From Chryseobacterium tructae (GTDB taxonomy: Bacteria; Bacteroidota; Bacteroidia; Flavobacteriales; Weeksellaceae), in the NCBI RefSeq assembly GCF_030409875.1, contig NZ_JAUFQR010000001.1, forward strand, positions 3,472,001-3,536,000: a stretch of 64,000 nt of DNA, in the 5' to 3' direction. Of the stretch, positions 48,537 to 57,011 are shown piece by piece. The notes under the pieces are model-generated. The model was not told the origin of the DNA. It saw nothing but the letters and a program-made list of their open reading frames with translations, and searched no databases. The first letter of the stretch is position 1, and each line of letters begins with the position of its first letter. The position numbers were made by a program, and so were the translations under genes.

Positions 48537-49412
48537 ATGTTCGATTACAGGTTAAAAGTTTTCCATACCGTAGCTTCCAGACTGAGTTTTACTAAAGCTT
48601 CTGAGGAGCTTCATATTTCGCAACCGGCAGTTACCAAGCACATCAAAGAAATTGAAGTTCAGTTGAGCACCAAATTATTTGACAGAAAGGGAACTTCCAT
48701 ACAGTTGACGCAAAGTGGTAAAATCCTGTATGAATACGCTGAAAAGATCAGAAATATCTATCGTGATCTGGAATTTGAAATCAGTCAGATCAACCAACAA
48801 CATAAAGGAAAACTAATCATTGGAGCCAGTACCACTGTAGCCCAGTATATTTTGCCTGAAATTTTGGCCAAATTCAATGCTTATTATAAAGATATTAAAA
48901 TTGAACTGTTGACTGGGAATACTGAAGCCATTTCCACTCTTTTAAAAGAAGAAAAAATCGACCTTGGTATTATTGAGGGGGAATCACAATCTTCTTATTT
49001 TGATTATAAAGCTTTTAAACCCGATGAAATTGTTCTGGCCGCCAAGTCAGATCATCCTCTGGCTCATAAAATGTTAAATGTAAAAGACCTCTATCAGCTG
49101 AATCTTATTTTCCGTGAACAAGGTTCAGGAACTCTTGAGTATATCCAAAACCGATTAAGAGAAAAGGGAGTTAACATTCATGAGTTGAATACCGTTATTC
49201 AGTTGGGAAGCAGCGAGAGCATCAAAAACTATCTTCTTCATTCGGATTGTATGGCTTTTCTTTCTATCAGTACCATTTTAAATGAGCTGAAAAATAATAT
49301 TCTTACTGTTATTGACATTAAAAACTTCAATATTGAAAGAGATTTTCATTTTATCCTTCCCAAAGGAGAGCAATCAGAGCTTATAGAACTCTTTTTAAGA
49401 TTTGCAGAGTAA
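48537..49412 (+). CDS. LysR-family transcriptional regulator, YeiE-like by context
   Basis: This is a 291-residue LysR regulator. The winged helix-turn-helix is about 1-60 (YRLKVFHTVASRLSFTKASE; HISQPAVTKHIKEIE). The effector domain is about 90-290 (LIIGASTTVAQYILPEILAK; DLGIIEGESQS; FREQGSGTLEYIQNRL). It directly precedes a YeiH-family gene on the same strand, as YeiE does YeiH in enterobacteria, so it probably controls that gene. The effector is unknown. The stop codon abuts repeat copy C. Confidence 0.9.
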   Translation: MFDYRLKVFHTVASRLSFTKASEELHISQPAVTKHIKEIEVQLSTKLFDRKGTSIQLTQSGKILYEYAEKIRNIYRDLEFEISQINQQHKGKLIIGASTTVAQYILPEILAKFNAYYKDIKIELLTGNTEAISTLLKEEKIDLGIIEGESQSSYFDYKAFKPDEIVLAAKSDHPLAHKMLNVKDLYQLNLIFREQGSGTLEYIQNRLREKGVNIHELNTVIQLGSSESIKNYLLHSDCMAFLSISTILNELKNNILTVIDIKNFNIERDFHFILPKGEQSELIELFLRFAE

Positions 49413-49526
49413 TACGTTTTGGCTAAAGCCAGTGGATCTTTTTTATTTTTTGGCGGGCTAAAGCCGACCTTTATTGATATTGATACCCCAATACAAAATA
49501 GTTGTTTAACGACTTTATCTTTTATA
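49413..49526. repeat. Dispersed double-palindrome element, copy C
   Basis: GGCTAAAGCC occurs at 49421-49430 and 49456-49465. The tail TTATTGATATTGATA, TGTTTAACGAC and TATCTTTTAT matches copy B, but here the last heptamer is not expanded. It fills most of the 201-base gap between the LysR and YeiH genes. A hairpin-like TAACTTTTAGTTA follows at its end. Confidence 0.85.
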
Positions 49527-49613
49527 ACTTTTAGTTATCCGGTATAACAAAATACAATTTACTTTGTAATAACATATTTACGAATTTTGAACCAGATTTT
49601 AAAAGTTCGAAAT

Positions 49614-50548
49614 ATGAAAGATTTCATTCAAAATGAAACGACACGAAAAGTAATTTTTATTGGATTGGCAGTTTTATGTCTTACTCCATTCATTTCTTCT
49701 CCCATTGCTCTGGCATTAGGTTTTGCCCTAGCTGTTTTTATGGGAAATCCATTTGAAAAACATTTGCATCAATATATTCATCTGTTGTTACAGATCTCTA
49801 TTGTCGGATTAGGTTTTGGATTAAAACTGGATGAAGCACTTCATGCCGGAAAAACAGGATTAATGTTAACGGTTGTAAGTATTGTTACTGTAATGGTTCT
49901 GGGATATTTTTTAGGAAAGATCTTCAAGCTTGAAAGACCACTATCCTACCTCTTATCTGCCGGAACGGCTATCTGTGGTGGAAGTGCCATTGCTGCGGTT
50001 TCTCCTATCATTAAACCCACGACCAAACAAATATCTCTGGCTTTAGCAATTGTCTTTACATTGAATTCTATTGCTTTATTTGTATATCCTGCAGTCGGAC
50101 ATCTGCTGAATCTTTCTCAAGAACAGTTGGTTTATGGTGTGCTGTGGGAATTCATGACACTAGTTCTGTGGTAGGTGCTGCCAGTAAATATGGTGATGAA
50201 GCCTTAAAAATTGCCACTACGGTTAAATTAGCTCGTGCTTTATGGATTATTCCGGTTTCCCTGATCACCATGTTTATTTTTAAAAGTAAAGATTCAAAAA
50301 TTAAAATTCCGTGGTTTATAGGGTATTTCATCTTAGCTATTTTACTGAATACATATTTTCCTATTATGGATACTTTCAGTACGGCTATTACTTCTTTAGC
50401 TAAATCCGGATTGAATCTGACCCTGTTTTTTATTGGATCTACTCTTTCTATTCAGACTTTAAAATCAATAGGTTTTAAGCCCTTGCTTACCGCTGTACTG
50501 CTTTGGGTAACCATCAGTATTGGAAGCTTGTTATACATCATTCACTAA
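49614..50548 (+). CDS. YeiH-family putative sulfate/anion exporter (frameshifted)
   Basis: This is a membrane protein of the YeiH (UPF0324, PSE) family with about 10 helices. The signature parts are VGLGFGLKLDEAL, SAGTAICGGSAIAAVSPII and IHDTSSVVGAASKYGDEAL. The frame breaks near 50146-50148; one more G (GGGG) would join YGVLW to GIHDTSSV and give 311 residues. This is the one break in a G-run. I start it at ATG 49614, not the TTG at 49587. The transported compound is not firmly known for the family. Confidence 0.85.
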
Positions 50549-50550
50549 AA

Positions 50551-50585
50551 ACAGCAACACCCTTCTGAAATCAGGAGGGTGCTGC
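50551..50585. terminator. Terminator between the yeiH-like gene and the peptide gene
   Basis: A long stem (GCAGCACCCTCCTGA / TCAGAAGGGTGTTGC with small mismatches) is followed by TTTTT on the minus strand. It ends the peptide gene and may also stop plus-strand transcripts. Confidence 0.8.
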
Positions 50586-50626
50586 CTATTAAATGTGGAA
50601 ATGTTTATTTAATTCTAAATAATTTG

Positions 50627-50809
50627 TTATATCTGCGGACAGTTATATACCTGTAGACAGCCGATATATATAGAGCAATATTCCGGTCCTGTTACAGCAC
50701 CTGAACAGCTGCATCCACAAAGAGATAAATCCGGTTTACCGCTTATTCCTCCTGTAATGTTTTTCAAGTCTGCTTTTTTCAATTTTTTAGCATTTTTAGT
50801 AATGTTCAT
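50627..50809 (-). CDS. Double-glycine-leader, six-cysteine peptide precursor (bacteriocin/RiPP-like)
   Basis: This is a 60-residue peptide with a Lys-rich leader ending in LKKADLKNITGG and a core holding six cysteines (LSLCGCSCSG; EYCSIYIGCLQVYNC). Its plan equals that of the peptide at 45139-45327: leader of about 21-23 residues, GG, then about 40 residues with six Cys; the sequences themselves differ. It has a full promoter and a terminator, so it is an independent single-gene unit. No maturation or export gene is adjacent; the MFS gene upstream is not of a peptide-exporter type. Function unknown. Confidence 0.75.
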   Translation of the reverse strand: MNITKNAKKLKKADLKNITGGISGKPDLSLCGCSCSGAVTGPEYCSIYIGCLQVYNCPQI

Positions 50810-50850
50810 GTTATTTGTTTTTAGTTAAACGTATAGTTTTAGTTACATTC

Positions 50851-50880
50851 CAAAGTTAAACAAATATTAAATATTCGCAA
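50851..50880 (-). promoter_or_regulatory. Promoter of the 50.7 kb peptide gene
   Basis: On the minus strand TTG (50878-50880) and TAACTTTG (50851-50858) are 19 bases apart, an excellent Bacteroidota promoter, with a leader of about 35 bases to the ATG. Confidence 0.7.
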
Positions 50881-50978
50881 CACAATTATATTCAAATTAT
50901 AATAAATTATTGATTTAATATAATTATGATACCATAAAACACAATAACTCTACTTCTATTTTTTAAACAATTCAAAAT

Positions 50979-52219
50979 TTACTCTATAAATTCCAGATCC
51001 TTATTATGCGTTTCTGAAATTGTCAATGAAGAATAAAATGCCAAACCAAATACCACAACCCCTACAATTGCCGCACTTTCTACGACAGAAAAACTACCTT
51101 TAAAGAAGTCAAAAGCCAGAATCATTACAGGAACCAGCCCTCTTACCATATTCGGAACAGTAGTGGTGGCTGTATTTCTGATATTGGTTCCAAATTGTTC
51201 TGCTGCAAGGGTAACAAACATTGCCCAATAGCCTGTCCCAAAGCCCAGCCAAACACAGAACATATAATACTTTGTTTCAGTATTGGTATTCCCAAATAAC
51301 ATAATTCCTACGCCAACCAAAGTAAACAACAACATGTAAAATATAGCCATCTTACGTGATTTTAAAGCATGAGAAATAAAACCACTCATTAGATCTCCTA
51401 CAGAAATACCTACATAAGCCCACATAATGGCCTTCCCTGGATTAATCTCCTTGATTCCGAATTCGGGAGCAAATTGATTGGCCAAAACAGCCAAGATCCC
51501 TATACAATACCAGGTCGGTAATCCCACAGCAATACATTTCAAGTATCGTATCAACCTGTCTTTATTGGTAAAAAAAGAGAGAAAATTTCCTTTGGAGACA
51601 TTTTTATGCTCAATATTCTTATAAATTCCGGATTCGGAAACACTGATTCTCAATAACAGTAATAGAATCCCCATAATTCCACCGATGATATAGGAAATAT
51701 TCCAGCCTCCGGCTAATTCTACTGTTAATTGCGCTACAACAGCTCCCATTAATCCAAAACCAGCCACTACAGAGGTACCAATGGCTCTTAAATTCTTCGG
51801 CAGACTTTCAGAAACCAACGTAATTCCGGCTCCAAGCTCTCCAGCCAGACCTATTCCCGCAATAAACCTTAAACCAGCATATTGATACACTAAATGCTCT
51901 TTTGGAAAATAAGGCAAAAATCCACAGGCTATATTCGCAAGAGAATATACCAGAATAGAACCAAAGAGTACGGAAAGCCTTCCTTTTTTATCTCCGAAAA
52001 CTCCCCAGAATATACCTCCGATAAGAAGACCTACCATCTGACAATTTAGGATAAAGGTTCCGTCAACATCAGGATTAAGCCCTAAAGCTTTAAACTGGGA
52101 ATCCTCACAATCCCAAACAGGAGAAGGTCATAGATATCTACAAAATAGCCCAAGGCTGCGATAATAACGGGAATAGAGAAAATGTACTTCAATTTTGAAG
52201 ACAGAGATAATTCTTGCAT
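50979..52219 (-). CDS. MFS transporter, metabolite:H+ symporter type (frameshifted)
   Basis: This is a 12-helix major facilitator of 413 residues once joined. It begins at ATG 52219 (MQELSLSSKLKYIFSIPVII), with the helix-1 motif YFVDIYDLLLFGIVR. The frame breaks at 52089-52091; one more base restores PSLKALGLNPDVDGTFILN. Motifs of the sugar/metabolite branch follow: GGIFWGVFGDKKGRLSVLFG and GLRFIAGIGLAGELGAGITL, then LPKNLRAIGTS. The substrate is unknown. A terminator upstream separates it from rny. Confidence 0.87.
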
Positions 52220-52221
52220 TG

Positions 52222-52260
52222 TTAAGTTTTGATAAAAATAAAAAACCTTTCAATTTCTTG
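52222..52260 (-). terminator. Terminator after rny
   Basis: AAAAACCTTTC and GAAAGGTTTTT form an 11-bp stem, followed on the minus strand by a T-rich tract. Confidence 0.88.
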
Positions 52261-52292
52261 AAAGGTTTTTATAAAATATCTTATTCCGATTA

Positions 52293-53858
52293 TTATCTTG
52301 CAATATTCACGGCTCTTGTTTCTCTGATTACAGTTACTTTCACCTGTCCAGGGTAAGTAAGTTCATTCTGAATTTTTTCTGAGATATCATAAGACAGTTG
52401 AGAAGCAACTTCGTCGTTTACTTTTCCACTTTCTACCATTACTCTTAATTCTCTACCTGCCTGGATTGCATAAGCACTTGATACTCCATCAAAGCTTAAT
52501 GCTGCAGATTCAAGATCCTTCAGTCTTTGGATGTAAGATTCCAATACTTGTCTTCTTGCTCCTGGTCTTGCTCCTGAAATCGCATCAGCTACCTGAATGA
52601 TCGGAGATAATAGAGACTTCATTTCAATTTCGTCGTGGTGAGCACCGATTGCGTTTACAACCTCTGGGTTTTCACCGTATTTCTCAGCCCATTGCATTCC
52701 TAATAACGCGTGTGGTAATTCTGATTCCTGCTCAGGAACTTTACCAATATCGTGTAATAGACCTGCTCTTTTAGCTAACTTAACGTTTAATCCTAATTCA
52801 GCAGCCATAGTTGCAGCGATGTTAGCTACTTCTCTTGAGTGCTGTAGTAAGTTCTGTCCGTAAGAAGAACGGTATTTCATTCTCCCTACGATTTTGATCA
52901 ATTCAGGGTGTAATCCGTGGATTCCTAAATCGATGATCGTTCTCTTACCTACTTCAATGATTTCCTCTTCAATTTGTTTTCTTGTTTTTTCTACCACTTC
53001 TTCGATTCTTGCCGGGTGAATTCTACCGTCAGTTACCAATCTGTGAAGTGATAGTCTTGCAATTTCTCTTCTTACCGGATCAAAGCAAGAAAGAAGAATA
53101 GCCTCCGGAGTGTCATCTACAATAATTTCAACCCCTGTTACCGCTTCTAAAGCACGGATGTTTCTACCTTCTCTACCAATGATTCTACCTTTTACCTCGT
53201 CAGATTCAATGTTGAATACTGATACTGAGTTCTCGATAGCCTGTTCTGTTCCGATTCTCTGAATTGTTTGGATAACAATTTTTCTAGCTTCATTCTTAGC
53301 GTTCATCTGAGCTTCTTCCATAATGCTCTGAACGTGTGCCTGTGCTCTTGTTTTCGCTTCTGCCTTCATGGTTTCTACCAATTCTGCTTTAGCTTCATCA
53401 GCGGTGTAATTAGAGATTTTTTCAAGTACTTCTACTTTTTTAGCAGTAGCTGTATCTAATTCATGCTGTTTTTTGTCTAAAATTTCATTCTTTTTAGCAT
53501 AATCTGCAATCTGTCTGTCTAAGTCTTTTTCTAGTTTTGCGGTCTTGCTAAGTTCGTCAGTCACTTTATGCTCCTTATCCTTCGTTCTTTTTTCAGCTTC
53601 CTGCATTTTTCTTTCACGAGCCTGAATATCTGAGTCATGCTGAGATTTCAATTCAAGAAACTTTTCTTTAGCTTGTAAGTTCTTTTCTTTCTTTATGGAT
53701 TCAGCTTGTACGTTAGCTTTTTCTATAAGGTTTTCGGCGTTTTTCTTGGCATCATCTATAATGAATTTTGCCTTAGTATTCAGAGAGCTTTTTGAGAACA
53801 TTATTCCCACGGCAGCTCCGATTACTAAACATACAACACCGACTATAACTTCTATCAT
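52293..53858 (-). CDS. rny: Ribonuclease Y
   Basis: This membrane-anchored endoribonuclease starts mRNA decay. An N-terminal transmembrane helix ([19 protein letters not shown]) precedes a long coiled coil (about 30-200, rich in Lys, Glu, Ala). A KH domain ([20 protein letters not shown]) and an HD phosphodiesterase domain ([25 protein letters not shown]) follow. The length of 521 is normal. It lies downstream of zapA and the 6S-like RNA on the same strand. Confidence 0.96.
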   Translation of the reverse strand: MIEVIVGVVCLVIGAAVGIMFSKSSLNTKAKFIIDDAKKNAENLIEKANVQAESIKKEKNLQAKEKFLELKSQHDSDIQARERKMQEAEKRTKDKEHKVTDELSKTAKLEKDLDRQIADYAKKNEILDKKQHELDTATAKKVEVLEKISNYTADEAKAELVETMKAEAKTRAQAHVQSIMEEAQMNAKNEARKIVIQTIQRIGTEQAIENSVSVFNIESDEVKGRIIGREGRNIRALEAVTGVEIIVDDTPEAILLSCFDPVRREIARLSLHRLVTDGRIHPARIEEVVEKTRKQIEEEIIEVGKRTIIDLGIHGLHPELIKIVGRMKYRSSYGQNLLQHSREVANIAATMAAELGLNVKLAKRAGLLHDIGKVPEQESELPHALLGMQWAEKYGENPEVVNAIGAHHDEIEMKSLLSPIIQVADAISGARPGARRQVLESYIQRLKDLESAALSFDGVSSAYAIQAGRELRVMVESGKVNDEVASQLSYDISEKIQNELTYPGQVKVTVIRETRAVNIAR

Positions 53859-53899
53859 AATGTATATTGAGTTTTAATTGTATTCATATCCTTTAAAAA

Positions 53900-54070
53900 T
53901 AAAAAAAGCCTACAATAATCCAGAGATTGAGAGTAAACTCCTAATCAACACGATTTGAACTGATTTCCACTGTCTGTAATCCGGAAGACCGGCACGCCAT
54001 TCAGAGGACATTTGTTCGGTAATTGTTTAGCGTTGAGTTTACCTTTAATGTGTTAGAATTATTGTAGGCA
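53900..54070 (-). ncRNA. ssrS: 6S-like regulatory RNA (6S-Flavo type)
   Basis: The gap between zapA and rny holds a structured RNA of about 162 bases on the minus strand. Its ends pair perfectly (GCCTACAATAAT / ATTATTGTAGGC) and the 3' end runs into TTTTTTTATTTTT, an intrinsic terminator. Inside, GGCGTGCCGGTCTTCCGGATT and flanking segments fold into a long interrupted helix. The place directly after zapA equals that of the 6S gene in many bacteria. 6S RNA mimics open promoter DNA and restrains RNA polymerase in stationary phase. No protein frame fits the region. Confidence 0.8.
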
Positions 54071-54090
54071 GTTTGTTCAGGAAAAAAAAT

Positions 54091-54378
54091 CTATTTCCCG
54101 ATTTCATTCAACGATTGATTGATCTGTTGTAATCTTTCGTTGGTTGAATTAATATTTTTTTCGTAGTTAAGAGAAACTACTTCTGCATTGGTTCCTAATT
54201 TTAGGGCACACATTGCTAAAGCATCTTGTTTATCTCTTACATCGAAGTTCTGTTCAAAATCTTTAATCATATTCTCGATCTGCTTCCCTACCTTACGCAA
54301 AGTCTCTTCCTCTGCCGCCGGTACGTTCAGCGGATACACTCTTCCTGCAATGTTGACGGTTATTCTCCTTACCTCCAT
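54091..54378 (-). CDS. zapA: Cell division protein ZapA
   Basis: ZapA binds and bundles FtsZ at the division ring. The protein is 95 residues: a beta-rich N-terminal head (VRRITVNIAGRVYPLNVPAA) and a C-terminal coiled coil (YEKNINSTNERLQQINQSLN), with the typical DKQDALAMCALKLGTN helix between. The start ATG overlaps the last base of the upstream coiled-coil gene, so the two are coupled. The 6S-like RNA follows 21 bases after the stop. Confidence 0.92.
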   Translation of the reverse strand: MEVRRITVNIAGRVYPLNVPAAEEETLRKVGKQIENMIKDFEQNFDVRDKQDALAMCALKLGTNAEVVSLNYEKNINSTNERLQQINQSLNEIGK

Positions 54379-54770
54379 TATAATCCACTGTTTTGAAGCT
54401 GAGCAATACAGAAATCAATTTCTTTCACCAATCTGTTGATGTGGTTTTTCATTAATCTATTATGTTCAGGATTTCCTGATATTGCTGAATAAAGTTTTAT
54501 ATTTTTTTGTTCTTCTGCTAATACCTGATTTCTTCTTCTCTCCTCATCATATTTTATCTTCAGCTCTTCATGCTCACTACTTAATTCTGATAACTTTTCA
54601 GTAAGATTTCTGTAATTTTTTTGCAGAGCCAAAATTTTTCTCTCTAATTCTGAAAAATTGTTTTCTAAATCTTGAAGCATTTCAGGTTTGTATATTCTAA
54701 CTAGAAGCAAAAATAAAAAAATATTAACACTAACAAAAATAAATAGTCCTATATTTTGATTTCCCAACAA
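54378..54770 (-). CDS. Membrane-anchored coiled-coil protein upstream of zapA
   Basis: This protein of about 130 residues has an N-terminal transmembrane helix (IGLFIFVSVNIFLFLLLV) and a long coiled coil (NFSELERKILALQKNYRNLT; SELSSEHEELKIKYDEERRR). I know no family name. Coupling to zapA suggests a division-linked role, which is inference. The start is uncertain: the frame opens with TTG at 54770/54767, directly against the T-run of the preceding terminator. The first ATG (54680) would lose the membrane helix. A -7-like box TATTTTTG at 54734-54741 could serve the shorter form. Confidence 0.65.
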   Translation of the reverse strand: MLGNQNIGLFIFVSVNIFLFLLLVRIYKPEMLQDLENNFSELERKILALQKNYRNLTEKLSELSSEHEELKIKYDEERRRNQVLAEEQKNIKLYSAISGNPEHNRLMKNHINRLVKEIDFCIAQLQNSGL

Positions 54771-54794
54771 AAAAGGAGATGCAAAAGCACCTCC
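54769..54794 (-). terminator. Terminator after the porT gene
   Basis: On the minus strand GGAGGTGC pairs with GCATCTCC (one G-T pair) around TTTT and is followed by TTTTTT. It abuts the start of the next reading frame. Confidence 0.85.
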
Positions 54795-54818
54795 TGAATA
54801 TTTTAATATGATAATTTC

Positions 54819-55604
54819 TTATTCGAATTTCAGTACAAACATCACCGCTCTGGTTTGTAATGTAGAGATAGCAGAAGCCCAATAAGGAGGCGTAGTCGCA
54901 TTATCAGCCACTTTCTCATTGTTCATGAAGAATGTTCCTCTGATGGCAGGAGTCAGCTTAAATTTATTGAAATAAAATTGAATTCCCATTTCTGCAGACC
55001 ACGCAAAGTTGTGGGTAGTGGATCTGAAGATTTGCTGCATGTTATCATCTGTAGAACTAGAATTAGACTGAAGATTTACAATATAATTCACCCCTGCCGC
55101 AACATAAGGTCTTGAATTATACCATCTTCGTCCATGAAGTTCCAAAAGTACCGGAATATCAACCAATGTAGATTTAATGTCTCTTACTTTATCTTTTTCC
55201 TGTAAAGGAATCGGCGTAAAAATAGGATTGGTGGTAGTTCCACCTTGAAATCTATCATTAGCTTGAGTATTAAAAGTCAACTGTCTTTGCGCAAACTGTA
55301 ACCCCGGCTCTACTCTTACATCCAAATAATCATTCAATCTCCATTTTGCGATAAGCCCGGCACCGAAGCTATAGCTTTCTTTGGTACTGGTCACGAGATT
55401 TTGATTATTTTCCATTCCATAAGTGGAATTGAGTACGATTCGGTAGTCTAGTTTATTCCCGTTCAAATAAAAACCCCAACTGAATTTCTGCTCGTCGAAA
55501 TCTTCCAGCTTATCCATTCTGTTTCGGGTTCTAAATTGCGCGTTTGCAAAAACGGCAACATTTACTGAGGTTAAAACCAGTGCTTTTAATAGAAATTTAT
55601 TCAT
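54819..55604 (-). CDS. porT: PorT/SprT-family outer membrane beta-barrel protein
   Basis: This is a 261-residue outer-membrane protein. The signal peptide ends near FANAQ. A small beta-barrel follows, with alternating strands (FSWGFYLNGNKLDYRIVLN; VDIPVLLELHGRRWYNSRPY; FKLTPAIRGTFFMN) and the terminal aromatic FVLKFE. It matches the PorT family, an accessory of type IX secretion and gliding. In flavobacteria porT lies next to ubiE, as here (3 bases apart), which strengthens the call. Confidence 0.85.
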   Translation of the reverse strand: MNKFLLKALVLTSVNVAVFANAQFRTRNRMDKLEDFDEQKFSWGFYLNGNKLDYRIVLNSTYGMENNQNLVTSTKESYSFGAGLIAKWRLNDYLDVRVEPGLQFAQRQLTFNTQANDRFQGGTTTNPIFTPIPLQEKDKVRDIKSTLVDIPVLLELHGRRWYNSRPYVAAGVNYIVNLQSNSSSTDDNMQQIFRSTTHNFAWSAEMGIQFYFNKFKLTPAIRGTFFMNNEKVADNATTPPYWASAISTLQTRAVMFVLKFE

Positions 55605-55607
55605 AGG

Positions 55608-56339
55608 TTACTTTGTTGCTTTATAAATTGTGGCTATACCCAAACTTAATTTTTTATATTCAACTTTCTTAAATCCCGTATCTAAAAGAATTTGCTTCAT
55701 CTTCTCCCCGAAAGGAAAAGCATTTACAGAATCCGGAAGGTATGTATACGCCCTATTATCTTTGGAAACCAGTTTACCTATAGCAGGTAATATATTTTTG
55801 AAATAAAACATATAAAATGGCCCCATGAAACCCTCAACCTTTGAAAACTCCAGTATATAAACACTCTTGTTATCTTTCACTACTCTTCTTAACTCTGCCA
55901 AACCTTTGGGTAGGTTTTCAAAATTCCTTACTCCAAATGCAACGGAAACAGCATCAAATCTATTGTCCTCGAAAGGTAAATTTTCTGCATCTCCTTTTTG
56001 CATGGAAATTTTGCCGTCTAATTTAAGTTTTTTTATTTTAATAACGCCAACATTGAGCATTTGTTGTGATAAATCTAAACCAACTACTTTTGAACCGGTT
56101 CCTTTTTCAATGGTAATTGCCAGATCTCCCGTTCCTGTAGCCACATCCAGCACTTCTTGCGGGTTATCATTTTTCATCCATTTTACCAATTTATTTCTCC
56201 ATAAAATATCAATTTTCATGGATAAAACACGGTTCAAAAGGTCATATTTCGGCGCAATATTGTCGAACATATCCTCTACCTGGCTCTTCTTTGTAGCCTC
56301 AGAATTGTAGGGAGTAACTTTAGTGATATCTTTTGTCAA
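55608..56339 (-). CDS. ubiE: Demethylmenaquinone methyltransferase (UbiE/MenG)
   Basis: This is the last step of menaquinone synthesis, a C-methylation with SAM. The family start motif VEDMFDNIAPKYDLLNRVLS, the SAM motif VLDVATGTGDLAI, the FDAVSVAFGVRNFENLPKGL segment and the C-terminal AYTYLPDSVNAFP are all present. The length is 243. The start is TTG at 56339, 2 bases after the stop of the upstream gene, so translation is coupled. PorT follows after 3 bases. Confidence 0.95.
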   Translation of the reverse strand: MTKDITKVTPYNSEATKKSQVEDMFDNIAPKYDLLNRVLSMKIDILWRNKLVKWMKNDNPQEVLDVATGTGDLAITIEKGTGSKVVGLDLSQQMLNVGVIKIKKLKLDGKISMQKGDAENLPFEDNRFDAVSVAFGVRNFENLPKGLAELRRVVKDNKSVYILEFSKVEGFMGPFYMFYFKNILPAIGKLVSKDNRAYTYLPDSVNAFPFGEKMKQILLDTGFKKVEYKKLSLGIATIYKATK

Positions 56340-56341
56340 AC

Positions 56342-56910
56342 TTAAAACTTGTAATATTCTTTATAATAATTTAGGTAATCCTGCTTTCTGAAAACCTTTG
56401 ATCTCGATTCCACTTGCTGGACATTCTTGATCACTTTGTCATAATCTTCATCTACGTTGTAGTAAAAATCTTCTGTGTAAAGCTTATTGAAACGCTTTGC
56501 TCCTCCGTAGTAATCCTTTCCGTCAATCACAGTCTTGTCAAGCGCTGTCAATAACGAATCTTTTTTAAGGTTATACCCGTAGTACTGGTCATTCACGTAG
56601 TAATCCTGATGAGCAATGTTGAGCAGACCTCGAAGTTTGTTCACTTCAAATGCAGAATCGTAAAGCATTTTTTTATTCTGATCGAAAACCTGAATAGAGT
56701 TTTTCCCTTATTCAAATCCACATGCACATACTGCCCCGCTGATATAACTCCTTCAGAACCATTGTTGATTTTAAAGTAATACGTGTTCGGGGTAGGATTA
56801 TCTACCACATAATAATTCTTCTTGGCTAAAAAAAGGAAGTAGATCCCAAAGGCAACGATAAACGCCACACCTGCAATAAGTAAGCCTTTTAAGGATGGGT
56901 TGTTTTTCAT
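56342..56910 (-). CDS. Conserved hypothetical membrane-anchored protein (frameshifted)
   Basis: This protein of 189 residues (after joining) has an N-terminal transmembrane helix (LLIAGVAFIVAFGIYFLFLA) and a soluble, presumably periplasmic part. The frame breaks in the T-run at 56700-56704; one more base restores NKGKNSIQVFDQNKKMLYD. The soluble part has many Tyr (YYVVDNPTPNTYYFKINNG; HQDYYVNDQYYGYNLKK; YYKEYYKF). I know no family. It is coupled to ubiE and porT. Confidence 0.7.
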
Positions 56911-56977
56911 AGATTGTAAAGTACAATTTTTGCAAATTTAATAATATTTTTAATTCTCTGTTATTAATATTAATTAT

Positions 56978-56985
56978 TAACTTTG
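56978..56985 (+). promoter_or_regulatory. -7 promoter box of the KAS III-like gene
   Basis: TAACTTTG matches TAnnTTTG, 26 bases before the ATG. Confidence 0.45.
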
Positions 56986-57011
56986 CATCTTTAAAAAAAT
57001 CATTTAAACGA

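Noticed and set aside
46784..49526. Composite transposon formed by element copies B and C around the fluoride exporter
   Set aside because: The copies are short direct palindromic elements without a transposase or target-site duplication that I can see.
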